A program made the translations under genes and the position numbers. From positions 4,237,001 to 4,301,000 of the forward strand of contig NZ_JAGGML010000001.1 of the NCBI RefSeq assembly GCF_017875275.1: a stretch of DNA of 64,000 nucleotides, in the 5' to 3' direction. Of the stretch, positions 26,861 through 34,947 are shown in pieces. The notes under the pieces are model-generated. The model was not told the DNA's origin. It saw nothing but the letters and a program-made list of their open reading frames with translations, and did not search any database. Source of the stretch: Xanthobacter flavus. Its GTDB lineage: Bacteria; Pseudomonadota; Alphaproteobacteria; Rhizobiales; Xanthobacteraceae. Position 1 is the first letter of the stretch; each line of letters opens with the position of its first letter.

Positions 26861-27088
26861 GGGAAACCCTCTCAATTTCGATAATTAGCTCACCGGCCCA
26901 TGGCCAGTCGTCGACATCGCATTTTCTGGCGAGAATTTCTGGATGGGCGCAAAATACAAATCTGCGCAAAACCAATTGATCAGGCTTTGTATCGACCAAA
27001 TCACTATGCTCCGATATCCGCGAATTAGCAACATTATTTATAGGTCAATCAATTCAACAAGGCCGCAGCCCGCCCATGTGCTAAGCTG
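26861..27088. promoter_or_regulatory. AT-rich upstream region of the cold-shock gene
   Basis: This segment has markedly lower GC than the genes around it and holds no gene. It probably contains the csp promoter and 5' leader on the minus strand. No single promoter box stands out. Confidence 0.4.
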
Positions 27089-27189
27089 ATGGCCCCGCTC
27101 CCTTTGAGCAGACCTGACCCCAGGCTAGCCAGGTGCGCTTTTGTTTGCGCAGCCTGGCCAGACGCCCAAGCGCGGCAGAGCCCCACCGA

Positions 27190-27249
27190 GGCGCCCTTGA
27201 TTCCTCTCCAGATCCGCCACACCACCACCTTTCGCTTCCATCGGCCGGT
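27190..27249 (+). pseudogene. N-terminal scrap of a transglutaminase-like protein
   Basis: The plus strand reads IPLQIRHTTTFRFHRPV, which closely follows the usual start of bacterial transglutaminase N-terminal domains. The match is lost after about 18 residues, where an insertion-sequence-like piece begins on the other strand. Confidence 0.4.
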
Positions 27250-27340
27250 GATTCGCCCGGATGTTCCGCGGATAGCCCATGCTCCGGCAGATCCGTTCGA
27301 TCATCAGCACGACGCTGCGCCGGTCGCGTCTATGACCGGT
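27250..27340 (-). mobile_element. Scrap of an IS3/IS481-like transposase (DDE domain)
   Basis: The minus strand reads VVLMIERICRSMGYPRNIRA, which resembles the segment before the second catalytic Asp in IS3/IS481 transposases. The Asp region itself is altered (RANHRP) and the frame then leaves the family. It abuts the transglutaminase scrap, which suggests an old insertion followed by deletion. Confidence 0.35.
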
Positions 27341-27401
27341 GACCGGAGATTACGTTCCTCAGCTGCTGTCCGATCGTCGAGGGCGGGGTGGCAAATTGAG
27401 G

Positions 27402-27436
27402 AGGGCAGAGCAGCCGTTGCGGGGCGGCTGTTCTGC
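27402..27436. repeat. Inverted repeat in gene-free DNA
   Basis: GGCAGAGCAGCCG and CGGCTGTTCTGCC form a long near-perfect stem around an 8-base GC-rich loop. It lies just after the stop of the small gene on the minus strand (27477), so it may be its terminator; there is no T-run. Confidence 0.4.
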
Positions 27437-27476
27437 CCCCATCCGCCTCCGGCGGAGGCAGATGCCGATGGTCTAT

Positions 27477-27683
27477 TCAATTGGCATTCGATTTTAACGT
27501 GAACCCAGCGGTTTTGAGCGTCACAGGGCGCAACAAAAGCCCCTCGCGAATTCGCATTTTATCTGAGTCTGCGACTATGTCTCCGAGCAAAGACAACATC
27601 AACATCCGATCACTCGATGCGATAGATGTTTCGATGGCTGTAAACATGATAATTGCACGTTCCAGCGCCGCCAAGCGTTGCAT
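27477..27683 (-). CDS. Small hypothetical protein (68 residues)
   Basis: The protein starts MQRLAALERAIIMFTAIETS and continues with a helical, leucine-rich part. AGGAA lies about ten bases before the ATG at 27683. It follows the 52-residue gene on the same strand after 90 bases. I do not recognise the family. The lower GC content here fits recent acquisition. Confidence 0.45.
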   Translation of the reverse strand: MQRLAALERAIIMFTAIETSIASSDRMLMLSLLGDIVADSDKMRIREGLLLRPVTLKTAGFTLKSNAN

Positions 27684-27773
27684 TTTATCATTTCCTGCTA
27701 GGCAGATGGGCCGCGTCAGAATGGATTTCCATCTGCATCGCGAGCACCCCTGCGTCTCCCCTCCGAGGCAGAT

Positions 27774-27932
27774 CTACGTTTTGCGGGATGGCGCAGGAAT
27801 TCTGTCAGCTTTTTCTTCCGCAAGCAGGCGAATAAGAATTTTGCGGATGGTTGGGTCCGTTTCAGTCTCGATCTTTTTTTCAAAGTTCTTAATGTTATTG
27901 CGATGCACGAAGTCGTCATGAATGCTGGGCAT
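27774..27932 (-). CDS. Small conserved protein (52 residues)
   Basis: The frame reads MPSIHDDFVHRNNIKNFEKK and then ETDPTIRKILIRLLAEEKAD. AGGAG sits seven bases before the ATG at 27932. I recall short proteins with this HDDFVH start and the LxxLLAEEE-like end from many alphaproteobacteria. Their function is unknown; they look like two-helix proteins. It is too short for many gene finders. Confidence 0.65.
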   Translation of the reverse strand: MPSIHDDFVHRNNIKNFEKKIETETDPTIRKILIRLLAEEKADRIPAPSRKT

Positions 27933-28236
27933 TGCGCGCTCCTTTCCGGAGGGCAGTTCTCAGACGAAGCGCGACGTTACTCGTTTTACTACAATGCGTC
28001 CAACTATATGTACGTTGATCGTCGTGTTTTGCTGTTCCGCTCAAGCTGCCTATCTCGAACTTCTGTTCACCAGTTGGGGTGCTGAAAGCGCCGCTGCAGC
28101 CCCGGTGGACAGCAAACCGCCTGCGACCGGTTCCTCGATGCGGGCCGAAGTGCTTCAGGCCATCTCAACCTCGCGGATCGCGCTCCCATGGCCCGCGTGA
28201 GGCGGACGAATACCCTAGCCCTTGATAGGCCCCAGG
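27933..28236. other. Accessory stretch with a possible small secreted ORF and the second dispersed repeat
   Basis: A plus-strand frame from an ATG at 27994 to 28200 begins with a hydrophobic signal-like segment (MRPTICTLIVVFCCSAQA) but lacks a ribosome site, so I do not call it a gene. Its end coincides with the dispersed repeat at 28143-28184. Confidence 0.35.
28143..28184. repeat. Imperfect dispersed repeat, copy 2
   Basis: This segment begins GGCCGAAGTGCTTCA and then CGCGGATCGCGC at nearly the same spacing as at 576-620. Differences between the blocks include third-codon changes in the AEVLQ...SRIA plus-strand frame, so the two may be tails of related genes. Confidence 0.4.
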
Positions 28237-28555
28237 TTAGGAGAGATGGGGCATCATGGCCAGCCCATGCCAGCCAAGCCAGGCGGTGTATAGCCCGACC
28301 ATCAAGATAAGCGCGGCGGATGCATAGGGAGCACGCCGGGCGAAGGCGCTGAAGCCGGACCACCTCCGCGAGATATGCCGGACGCTGAGCGCGGCGAGCA
28401 CGCCGGCCGATACCAGCGTGAGATCAAGGCCGATGCTGAAGCAAACCACCAGCACGAAGCCGATGCTCAACTGCTTGAGCTGCATGCAGATCAGCAGCAC
28501 GGTGATGGCCGCAGGGCATGGGATCAGGTGAACCACCCCTAGATTCCTGGACACC
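28237..28555 (-). pseudogene. C-terminal part of a NicO/RcnA-type nickel/cobalt transporter
   Basis: The minus-strand frame reads GVVHLIPCPAAITVLLICMQ, the conserved signature of the second half of NicO transporters, followed by two more membrane helices (IGFVLVVCFSIGLDLTLVSA and ASAALILMVGLYTAWLGWHG) and a stop at 28237. The first half, with its His-rich metal site, is missing. Upstream the reading passes into the integrase fragment, so a deletion joined the two. Confidence 0.7.
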
Positions 28556-28559
28556 TTCT

Positions 28560-28817
28560 TCCCTTCGGGCGGAGCACGGTGCGGATCGAGGGGAAGGCCA
28601 GCCTTCCCCGCCCTGTGATCTGGTGCAGCCGGTTGAGGATCGATACTGCCTGTCGGGGCAGGGGGCTCCGGTGCGGACGTCGCATCTTCATGCGCGCCGC
28701 CGGAATGGTCCATTCGGCCTTTTCCAGGTCGAACTCGCTCCATTCCGTCATCCTGATCTCGCCAGGCCTTGGAAAGAGGATCGGCATGAGCTGCAGCGCA
28801 GCTCTTGTCGTGGGTTG
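28560..28817 (-). pseudogene. Internal fragment of a P4-type tyrosine integrase
   Basis: The minus strand reads TTRAALQLMPILFPRPGEIR, then WSEFDLEKAEWTIPAARMK, then LPRQAVSILNRLHQITGRGR. This is the stretch of P4-like integrases that carries the first catalytic Arg (RPGE[LI]R) and the following beta strands. The N-terminal half, and the C-terminal HxLR and Tyr box, are missing. It abuts the candidate att site at the tRNA-Thr 3' end, exactly where the island integrase is expected. Confidence 0.8.
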
Positions 28818-28822
28818 GGGGG

Positions 28823-28899
<77 letters not shown>

Positions 28900-28971
28900 G
28901 GCCCCCATTCGGGTGCGTCTTTTCCTCTAGCAGCGGCGCCGCGCACGGACAAGCGCGGCGGTTGGGTCACA

Positions 28972-29003
28972 TGAAAACGGCCCCGCCCGGGGGCGGAGCC
29001 GTT
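28972..29003 (-). terminator. Terminator of the MHS transporter gene
   Basis: Read on the minus strand, AACGGCTCCGCCC and GGGCGGGGCCGTT form a long GC stem followed by GTTTTC. It lies 36 bases after the transporter stop. Confidence 0.7.
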
Positions 29004-29038
29004 CGATCGGAGGCCGCGCAGCAGGGCTGCGCGGGTGC

Positions 29039-30706
29039 TCAGTGCCAGTGATCGATGTTGCGATCCTTGGTCTCGGGCACGAACAGAAGACCGATGACGA
29101 AGGTCATCAGCGCGATCACGATCGGGTACCAGAGGCCGTAGTAGATGTCGCCGGTGGCCGCCACCATGGCGAAGGCCGTCGCCGGAAGCAGGCCGCCGAA
29201 CCAGCCGTTGCCGATGTGGTAGGGCAGCGACATGGAGGTGTAGCGGATGCGGGCCGGGAACAGCTCGACCAGAGCCGCCGCGATCGGTCCGTACACCATG
29301 GTCACGAACAGCACGAGGATGAACAACAGCCCGATCACCGCCGCCACCTGCGGGCGGAAGATGTCGAACGGATGCGCCATCTTCACGACGTCCTTGTTGG
29401 TCGCCGCGGACGGGTAGCCCGCCGACTGCAGCGCCGCCAGGGCGTTCTTGTTGAAGTCAGGCGTATAGGGGATCACGGTGTCGTTGATCTTCAGCTGCAC
29501 CGGGGAACCGGCGGGGCCGGCCTCGGTCGAGTACTTCACCGAGGACTTCGCGAGGAAGTCGCGGGCGAGGTCGCAGGGCTGGCTGTAGATGCGGGTGCCC
29601 ACCGGGTTGAACAGGCTTCCGCAGTTCGCCGGATCGGACACCACCGTGACCCGGATGTTCTGGATCGCCTTTTCCAGCGCCGGATTGGCGTAGGTGGTGA
29701 TCATGTTGAACAGCGGGAAGTAGCTCGCCGCGGCAATCAGGCAGCCGGCGAGGATGATCGGCTTGCGGCCGATCTTGTCGGACAGCCAGCCGAAGAACAC
29801 GAAGAAGCCCGTACCGAACACCAGCGACCACGCGATCAGCAGGTTCGAGGTGTAGCCATCGACCTTGAGGATCGATTGCAGGAAGAACAGGGCATAGAAC
29901 TGGCCCGTGTACCAGACCACGCCCTGGCCGGCGACGAGGCCGAACAGCGCGATCAGCACGACCTTGAGGTTGCCCCACTTGGCGAAGGCCTCCGACAGCG
30001 GTGCCTTCGAGGTGGTGCCCTCTTCCTTCATCTTCTGGAAGGTCGGCGATTCGGAGAGCTGGAGACGAATCCAGACCGAGATGCCGAGCAGAGCGATGGA
30101 GACGAGGAACGGCACGCGCCAGCCCCAGGCCGCGAAATTCTGCTCGCCCACGATGGTGCGGGTGAACAGGATGACGATCAGCGAGAGGAACAGGCCGAGG
30201 GTCGCCGTGGTCTGGATCCACGAGGTGTAGAAGCCGCGGCGGCCGTGCGGGGCATGCTCGGCCACGTAGGTTGCAGCGCCGCCATACTCACCGCCGAGGG
30301 CGAGGCCCTGCAGCAGGCGCAGGGCGATGAGGATGATCGGAGCGGCGATGCCGATGGTGGCCGCGTTGGGCAGGATGCCGACGATGAAGGTCGACAGGCC
30401 CATGATGAGGATGGTGACGAGGAAGGTGTATTTGCGGCCCACGAGATCGCCGATGCGGCCGAACACGATGGCGCCGAAGGGGCGCACAAGGAAGCCGGCG
30501 GCGAAGGCCAGAAGGGCGAAGATGTCACGGGTGGCCGGCGGATAGGCCGAAAAGAACTGCGCGCCGATGATCGCCGCCAGCGAGCCGTACAGATAGAAAT
30601 CGTACCACTCGAACACGGTGCCCAGGGACGAGGCGAAGATGACCTTCTTCTCCTCCCGGCTCATGGGGCGGGGCTTCGCTGCCGCCCCCGCTGTTGTCAC
30701 GCTCAT
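29039..30706 (-). CDS. MHS-family MFS transporter (metabolite:proton symporter)
   Basis: The 555-residue protein has twelve membrane helices and the MFS signature between helices 2 and 3 (GRIGDLVGRKYT) repeated in the second half (GWLSDKIGRKP). The start of helix 1 (FEWYDFYLYG) is typical of the MHS group, which takes up organic acids, betaine and similar solutes with protons. A long soluble insert (about 370-460, with two Cys) lies between helices 9 and 10. The ATG at 30706 has GGGAG before it. It is monocistronic with its own terminator. The substrate is not evident. Confidence 0.88.
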   Translation of the reverse strand: MSVTTAGAAAKPRPMSREEKKVIFASSLGTVFEWYDFYLYGSLAAIIGAQFFSAYPPATRDIFALLAFAAGFLVRPFGAIVFGRIGDLVGRKYTFLVTILIMGLSTFIVGILPNAATIGIAAPIILIALRLLQGLALGGEYGGAATYVAEHAPHGRRGFYTSWIQTTATLGLFLSLIVILFTRTIVGEQNFAAWGWRVPFLVSIALLGISVWIRLQLSESPTFQKMKEEGTTSKAPLSEAFAKWGNLKVVLIALFGLVAGQGVVWYTGQFYALFFLQSILKVDGYTSNLLIAWSLVFGTGFFVFFGWLSDKIGRKPIILAGCLIAAASYFPLFNMITTYANPALEKAIQNIRVTVVSDPANCGSLFNPVGTRIYSQPCDLARDFLAKSSVKYSTEAGPAGSPVQLKINDTVIPYTPDFNKNALAALQSAGYPSAATNKDVVKMAHPFDIFRPQVAAVIGLLFILVLFVTMVYGPIAAALVELFPARIRYTSMSLPYHIGNGWFGGLLPATAFAMVAATGDIYYGLWYPIVIALMTFVIGLLFVPETKDRNIDHWH

Positions 30707-31032
30707 GGAACCACTCCCTCCCATCGCTTCGGGGCTCCGCCGCCGGCGGATGTCGGACCCAACAGGTCCTGCGGGAGAGGGTCTTTTCGGCGCAAGCCCA
30801 CAAGGCCGTCCGCACGTGGCGTGCGGCGGATCTCAGGGCGTTCCTCCGGTAGACCCTCTGGGTTCCGCGTCATTGTTGGCGCGCGGATATCCCGCAGGGC
30901 TGGGCGCGCACGGCGCGCCGAGCGGTATCATGGCGAAGGTGTGGCGACCTTACGATTGGTCAATGGTCTTAGGTGCAGGGCGGAATTGTGGGTGCGCTGC
31001 AGCGCGGCTGCACGCCCCGGTTCCGCTGCGCT
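30707..31032. other. Intergenic region between the MHS transporter and rlmB
   Basis: No gene is visible. It must hold the transporter promoter (minus strand). A 12-bp perfect palindrome (GCGCTGCAGCGC) lies near 30994-31005, not far after the rlmB stop. Confidence 0.4.
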
Positions 31033-31890
31033 TCAGCTCTTCTTGAGTGCGCGGCGGGCGATGCCGAGGGCCAGGGCGGCGGCGTTGGACACGTTGAGGC
31101 TCTTGATGGCGCCCGGCAGGTCGATGCGGGCCAGCACGTCGCACGTCTCGCGGGTGAGCTGGCGCAGCCCCTTACCCTCGGCGCCCAGAACCAGGGCCAG
31201 CGGCGCCCTCAGGCCGGTGTCCTCGATGTCCGCCGGTCCGGCGCTGTCGAGGCCCACCACCAGCATGCCGTTGTCCTTCAGCTCGGTCAGGGCGCGGGAG
31301 AGATTCTGCACCAGGCAGAAAGGCACGTGCTCCAGCCCGCCGGACGCGCTCTTGGCCAGCACGCCGGTCGCCACCGGGCTGTGGCGCGCGGTGGTCACGA
31401 TGGCGCTGACCCCGAAGGCCGCCGCCGAGCGCACGATGGCGCCGACATTGTGCGGGTCGGTGATCTGGTCGAGCACCAGCACGAGCTCGCTCTGCGCCAG
31501 GTCCTTCAGGGGCGGCGAGCGCAGGTGATCGACTTCCGCCAGCAGGCCCTGATGCACCGCGTCCGGTCCGAGCAGCTTGTCGATGTCGCCGGGGCGCACC
31601 AGCTCGGGCGTCACCGGAGGCACGAGGCCCTCCTCGGCGAGGCGGTGGATGGCGTTCTCCGTGGCCATCAGCTTGCGGAAGCGCCGCTTGGGATTGCCGA
31701 TGGCCTCGGCGACCGTGTGCCAGCCATAGAGCAGGGCGACGTCCTCCGCCCCGGCCCACGGCGGTGGCTTGCCGCCGCCCTTGCCTTTGCGCGGGGGAAA
31801 CGGCGCGCCGGATGGGCGCGTGCCGCCACGGCCGGCGAAGGGCGGGCGGGCGCCGGGGCGGCGCGGTTCGCGAGGCGGACGATCAGACAT
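31033..31890 (-). CDS. rlmB: 23S rRNA guanosine-2'-O-methyltransferase RlmB (TrmH/SpoU family)
   Basis: The 285-residue enzyme methylates the 2'-O of a 23S rRNA guanosine (G2251 in E. coli). A basic, Pro/Gly-rich tail of about 45 residues precedes a substrate-binding domain (LLYGWHTVAEAIGNPKRR). The SPOUT catalytic domain contains motif 1 (DQITDPHNVGAIVRSAAAFG), motif 2 (ALVLGAEGKGL) and motif 3 (IDLPGAIKSLNVSNAAA). RlmB next to tRNA-Tyr, tRNA-Gly and the tuf block is a common arrangement in this class. Confidence 0.93.
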   Translation of the reverse strand: MSDRPPREPRRPGARPPFAGRGGTRPSGAPFPPRKGKGGGKPPPWAGAEDVALLYGWHTVAEAIGNPKRRFRKLMATENAIHRLAEEGLVPPVTPELVRPGDIDKLLGPDAVHQGLLAEVDHLRSPPLKDLAQSELVLVLDQITDPHNVGAIVRSAAAFGVSAIVTTARHSPVATGVLAKSASGGLEHVPFCLVQNLSRALTELKDNGMLVVGLDSAGPADIEDTGLRAPLALVLGAEGKGLRQLTRETCDVLARIDLPGAIKSLNVSNAAALALGIARRALKKS

Positions 31891-32190
31891 GCCGTGGCTT
31901 TGTCAGACGCGGCCGCCCGGCGCAAGGGGCGTCGCGGTGGGGACGGGCCTTTCGCGGCCGGCTGCGCCGGTGCGGGCCGCCAAGCCGTCCACAGGGCCGC
32001 GGGCGCTGGCGCATGAGGCGGCGATTTCCGGTTGACTTCGGGACGGTGTTTTCACATAAACCCGGCCTCGGATGGCGATTTGAGTTCAGGCTCTGCGTCA
32101 CCTTCGGCCGCTGGGGCTTTCCTGCATCACCAGTCCGGCTCGAAGCCTTCCTGCTTCGGCATGAAGGTCCGCGATGACGGGCGTCGTTAT

Positions 32191-32275
32191 GGAGGGGTGC
32201 CCGAGTGGTTAAAGGGGACGGACTGTAAATCCGTTGGCTCTGCCTACGTTGGTTCAAATCCAACCCCCTCCACCA
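32191..32275 (+). tRNA. tRNA-Tyr (anticodon GTA)
   Basis: The 85-base class II tRNA has acceptor GGAGGGG/CCCCTCC, anticodon loop with GTA (ACTGTAAAT), a long variable arm and CCA encoded. It lies between rlmB (divergent) and tRNA-Gly. Confidence 0.95.
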
Positions 32276-32407
32276 CCCGTCGTCGCGATACGCTCTCAGG
32301 GGCGCGGGACCGGTTGCGCCGGTCCCTGGAAGCAGGACGGCACCGGTCGATCCGGTCGCCTGCCACCTCTTCCGCCCTTAAGGCCGGCGTGTTAAGCCGG
32401 TCGGAAT

Positions 32408-32481
32408 GCGGGTGTAGCTCAATGGTAGAGCAGCAGCCTTCCAAGCTGAATACGAGGGTTCGATTCCCTTCACCCGCTCCA
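32408..32481 (+). tRNA. tRNA-Gly (anticodon TCC)
   Basis: The 74-base gene has acceptor GCGGGTG/CACCCGC, anticodon loop CTTCCAA (TCC), T loop TTCGATT, discriminator T and CCA encoded. It follows tRNA-Tyr on the same strand. Confidence 0.95.
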
Positions 32482-32640
32482 GCTTCATCTGCCGAAAATC
32501 AGATCAATCCGCTCTGCGCGGCAACGTCCCCCATATGAGCGTGGGCCGGTCCAGGCACCGCCCGCATTCCAATTGATTCGCGGGGGAGGGGAGACCGTGC
32601 CGCCGTCGGGCCGAGGGCGATGGCGACGGCTCGTCCCAAA
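32482..32640. other. Gene-free stretch after tRNA-Gly
   Basis: I see no gene. It separates the tRNA pair from the convergent envelope genes. Confidence 0.4.
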
Positions 32641-32645
32641 TAAAC

Positions 32646-32678
32646 GGCCGTCAGGGGCGCTCGGCGCCCCTGACGGCC
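32646..32678 (-). terminator. Strong 15-bp hairpin, terminator of the minus-strand pair
   Basis: GGCCGTCAGGGGCGC pairs perfectly with GCGCCCCTGACGGCC around a 3-base loop. On the minus strand it is followed by GTTTATTTGG, a T-rich tail, so it should end transcripts from the DUF1254 region about 95 bases past the stop. Confidence 0.75.
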
Positions 32679-32772
32679 TGGAACCCCGCCTCGTTGCACG
32701 GCGGCCTGGGGCCAGCACGTACACCCCACCGAGGTCGAGGTTCCGATCCTGAAACGACCGCTGCGCGGCCGG

Positions 32773-33384
32773 TCACTGCGCGTTGATGGCGAGGCCTTCC
32801 ACGTAGGTGAACTTGGCGTTGGTGCCCTGCTGGAGCGTCGGCAGCGCGCTGAGCACCGTGGCATTGGCGGCCCTCAGGACGCGCAGGTAGCCATCGGGGC
32901 CGGGGAAGCTCACGGTGCCGGCGGCGGGATCGGTGGCGACGACCGGGGCGACGATCGTCACCTCGCGCAGGCCGAAGCCTTCCGGCAGACCGGGGAGGCC
33001 GTCATTGACCACGACCTCGTTCAGCACTTCCGCCGGCTCGTTCTTGGCGGGCTTGGCGATGGCCGTGACCACGCCCGGCAGCTTGCGGATCAGCAGGCTC
33101 TGCCCGTTGCGGAAGGCGCTGAGGTCACCCACCAGCGGCGGCGCGACAACGGCCCAGCGCTTGCCGGCCGGGGTCTCCAGCACCACGGTGCGGGTCGCCG
33201 GATTGGCGGACACGAAGCGCACCTTCCAGGAGAGGATCGTGGCGCTGCCGAGGCCCGGCAGGGTCACGACGTCTATCGCCTCGGGCTTCGGCACATCCTG
33301 TGCGGCGGCCGGCAGGGCGGTGAACACGCTCGCCGTGGCGAGGCTCGCGGCGACGATGGCCAGCTTCAGGGTGCGAAAGGTCAT
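32773..33384 (-). CDS. Secreted hypothetical protein
   Basis: The 203-residue protein has a Sec signal peptide (MTFRTLKLAIVAAS to about ALPAAAQ). The mature part is beta-rich with no membrane helix, and has a stretch like a barrel or OB fold (TRTVVLETPAGKRWAVVAP). I do not recognise the family. The ATG at 33384 has AAGGA seven bases before it. It follows the DUF1254/DUF1214 gene by 132 bases on the same strand, and a strong terminator ends the pair, so the two proteins probably work in the same periplasmic process. Confidence 0.7.
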   Translation of the reverse strand: MTFRTLKLAIVAASLATASVFTALPAAAQDVPKPEAIDVVTLPGLGSATILSWKVRFVSANPATRTVVLETPAGKRWAVVAPPLVGDLSAFRNGQSLLIRKLPGVVTAIAKPAKNEPAEVLNEVVVNDGLPGLPEGFGLREVTIVAPVVATDPAAGTVSFPGPDGYLRVLRAANATVLSALPTLQQGTNAKFTYVEGLAINAQ

Positions 33385-33516
33385 GTGATAGTCCTTTTGG
33401 ATCGTTGTATGGATGGGAACGCGCATGGATGCGCCCCGAAACGCGGATCGTCTTTTCGGCGGCCTGCGCCCCGGCGCATCGCTATTGCCTGACCCGCGCC
33501 GCGTGATGCGGCGGCG

Positions 33517-34947
33517 TCAGGAGGCCGAGACGGCGGGAATTTTCCAGCTGCCGTCGAGGATCGACGGCTTCTTCGGGTTCGGCCAGTACATGCGCAGCAT
33601 GAGGACGAACGTCCCGGCCGGCGCCGGGAGCCAGTTGGATTCCTTGTCGGCGCCCGGCGAGGCGTGCTGAATATAGAGGTCGACCGAGCCGTCGGCATTC
33701 GTCTTGAGGTTCTGCCGGGCACTGATCGAATAGCGGTTCAGTGGATTGGCGACGAAGAAATAATTCTCGTCATACATGGTCAGCGACCAGAAGCCCTTCA
33801 CCGGGGGAAGCTGTCCCTTGGGGAAGTGCATGACATATGTCTTCGAGCCGTCGTACTTGCGCGCGAGAAGGCCGCCGCCGGACTTCAGCGAGGTCGGGTA
33901 GACCGCATCCTCCGGCCGGTTCGCGCCGAGGCCGACGGCCGTGATGAGGGCGCGCTGGATGTAGTCCGTGCCGTAGACGCCGGTCGCGGTAGTGAAGCGC
34001 CAGCCGTTCACGTTCTTGATTTCCGACCCGGTCACGAAGTGCGCCATGATGCGGTCGAAGCTGAACTTCGGCACCCGGTTGAGCACGGCGGGATCGGCGG
34101 CCTTGGGGTCGAAATCCTTGCCGGGGACGATGCCGATCGCGGCCAGCCGGGGCAGGATGGGGGCATCGGCCTGGGCGGGCGGGTTGGTCTTCATCAGTTC
34201 GGCGAGCAGCTTGAAGTAATCGACACCGCTGAGGCCGTTCACCTGGTCGCGCACCGCCGTCTTCATGTCGATGGCCGGGTTCACCGTGCCCGCCGCCGGC
34301 GTGTAGTCCTTGCCCCAGGCGCTGAGGGGATAGAGCTTGCAGGCGTCCTGAAGCGCATGCACCGCCGCATAATCCTCCGGCGTGCCGGTGCAGTAGATGC
34401 GGCCCAGCAGCCAGACGAGAGCGGTCGGAGATTTATACTGCACGACGCCGGCCGGCAGCGTGCCCTTCCAGCCGGGACCGGTAATGGCATAGGTCTGCGC
34501 ACCCGTGCCCGTGGTGCGCGTTCCCGGCACCTGGAACACGTTGGTCCAGCCGTCGAGCATGGGGAAGAGGAAGTAGCGCCCCTTCATGTCGGGGATGCTG
34601 ACGATCCACGGCTCCTTGCCCACGTCGAGCCAGGCGGTGGTGTAGAGCGTGTCGGCGTTGGGCGCCGTGACGTCGCGGAAGCTCGCGTCGGGATAGGTGC
34701 GCAAGCGCACCAGCTGTCCCATGGGCGCCCGCGTGCCCTCCGCGGTGGCAACGTTGGTCATCACCCGGCGGGTCATTTCCATGGTCACCAGCGGATAGCC
34801 GTAAATATAGGCTTCCGAGGCGGCGCGCAGGTCCTCGACGTCGGCGGTCAATTCATGGATCAGGCCTTCTGCCTGAGCCGAGCCAAGCGCGGTGCTCGCT
34901 GTCAGAAGGCCGAGACCGGCGGCAACGGTGCGCCTGGAAACTTTCAT
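33517..34947 (-). CDS. DUF1254/DUF1214 domain protein (periplasmic)
   Basis: The 476-residue protein starts MKVSRRTVAAGLGLLTAST with a signal peptide that may be Tat type. The N-terminal DUF1254 domain covers about 45-170 (AYIYGYPLVTMEMTRRVMTN, then APNADTLYTTAWLD). The C-terminal DUF1214 domain covers about 355-460 (GFWSLTMYDENYFFVAN and NWLPAPAGTFVLMLRMYWPN). The family is widespread in soil bacteria and its function is unknown. The ATG at 34947 has GGGGGA before it. The downstream secreted protein is the likely partner. Confidence 0.9.
   Translation of the reverse strand: MKVSRRTVAAGLGLLTASTALGSAQAEGLIHELTADVEDLRAASEAYIYGYPLVTMEMTRRVMTNVATAEGTRAPMGQLVRLRTYPDASFRDVTAPNADTLYTTAWLDVGKEPWIVSIPDMKGRYFLFPMLDGWTNVFQVPGTRTTGTGAQTYAITGPGWKGTLPAGVVQYKSPTALVWLLGRIYCTGTPEDYAAVHALQDACKLYPLSAWGKDYTPAAGTVNPAIDMKTAVRDQVNGLSGVDYFKLLAELMKTNPPAQADAPILPRLAAIGIVPGKDFDPKAADPAVLNRVPKFSFDRIMAHFVTGSEIKNVNGWRFTTATGVYGTDYIQRALITAVGLGANRPEDAVYPTSLKSGGGLLARKYDGSKTYVMHFPKGQLPPVKGFWSLTMYDENYFFVANPLNRYSISARQNLKTNADGSVDLYIQHASPGADKESNWLPAPAGTFVLMLRMYWPNPKKPSILDGSWKIPAVSAS

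Noticed and set aside
27994-28200. Plus-strand frame beginning with a signal-peptide-like segment
   Set aside because: No ribosome site is visible, the mature part has no family resemblance, and it runs into the dispersed repeat. It is not called as a gene.
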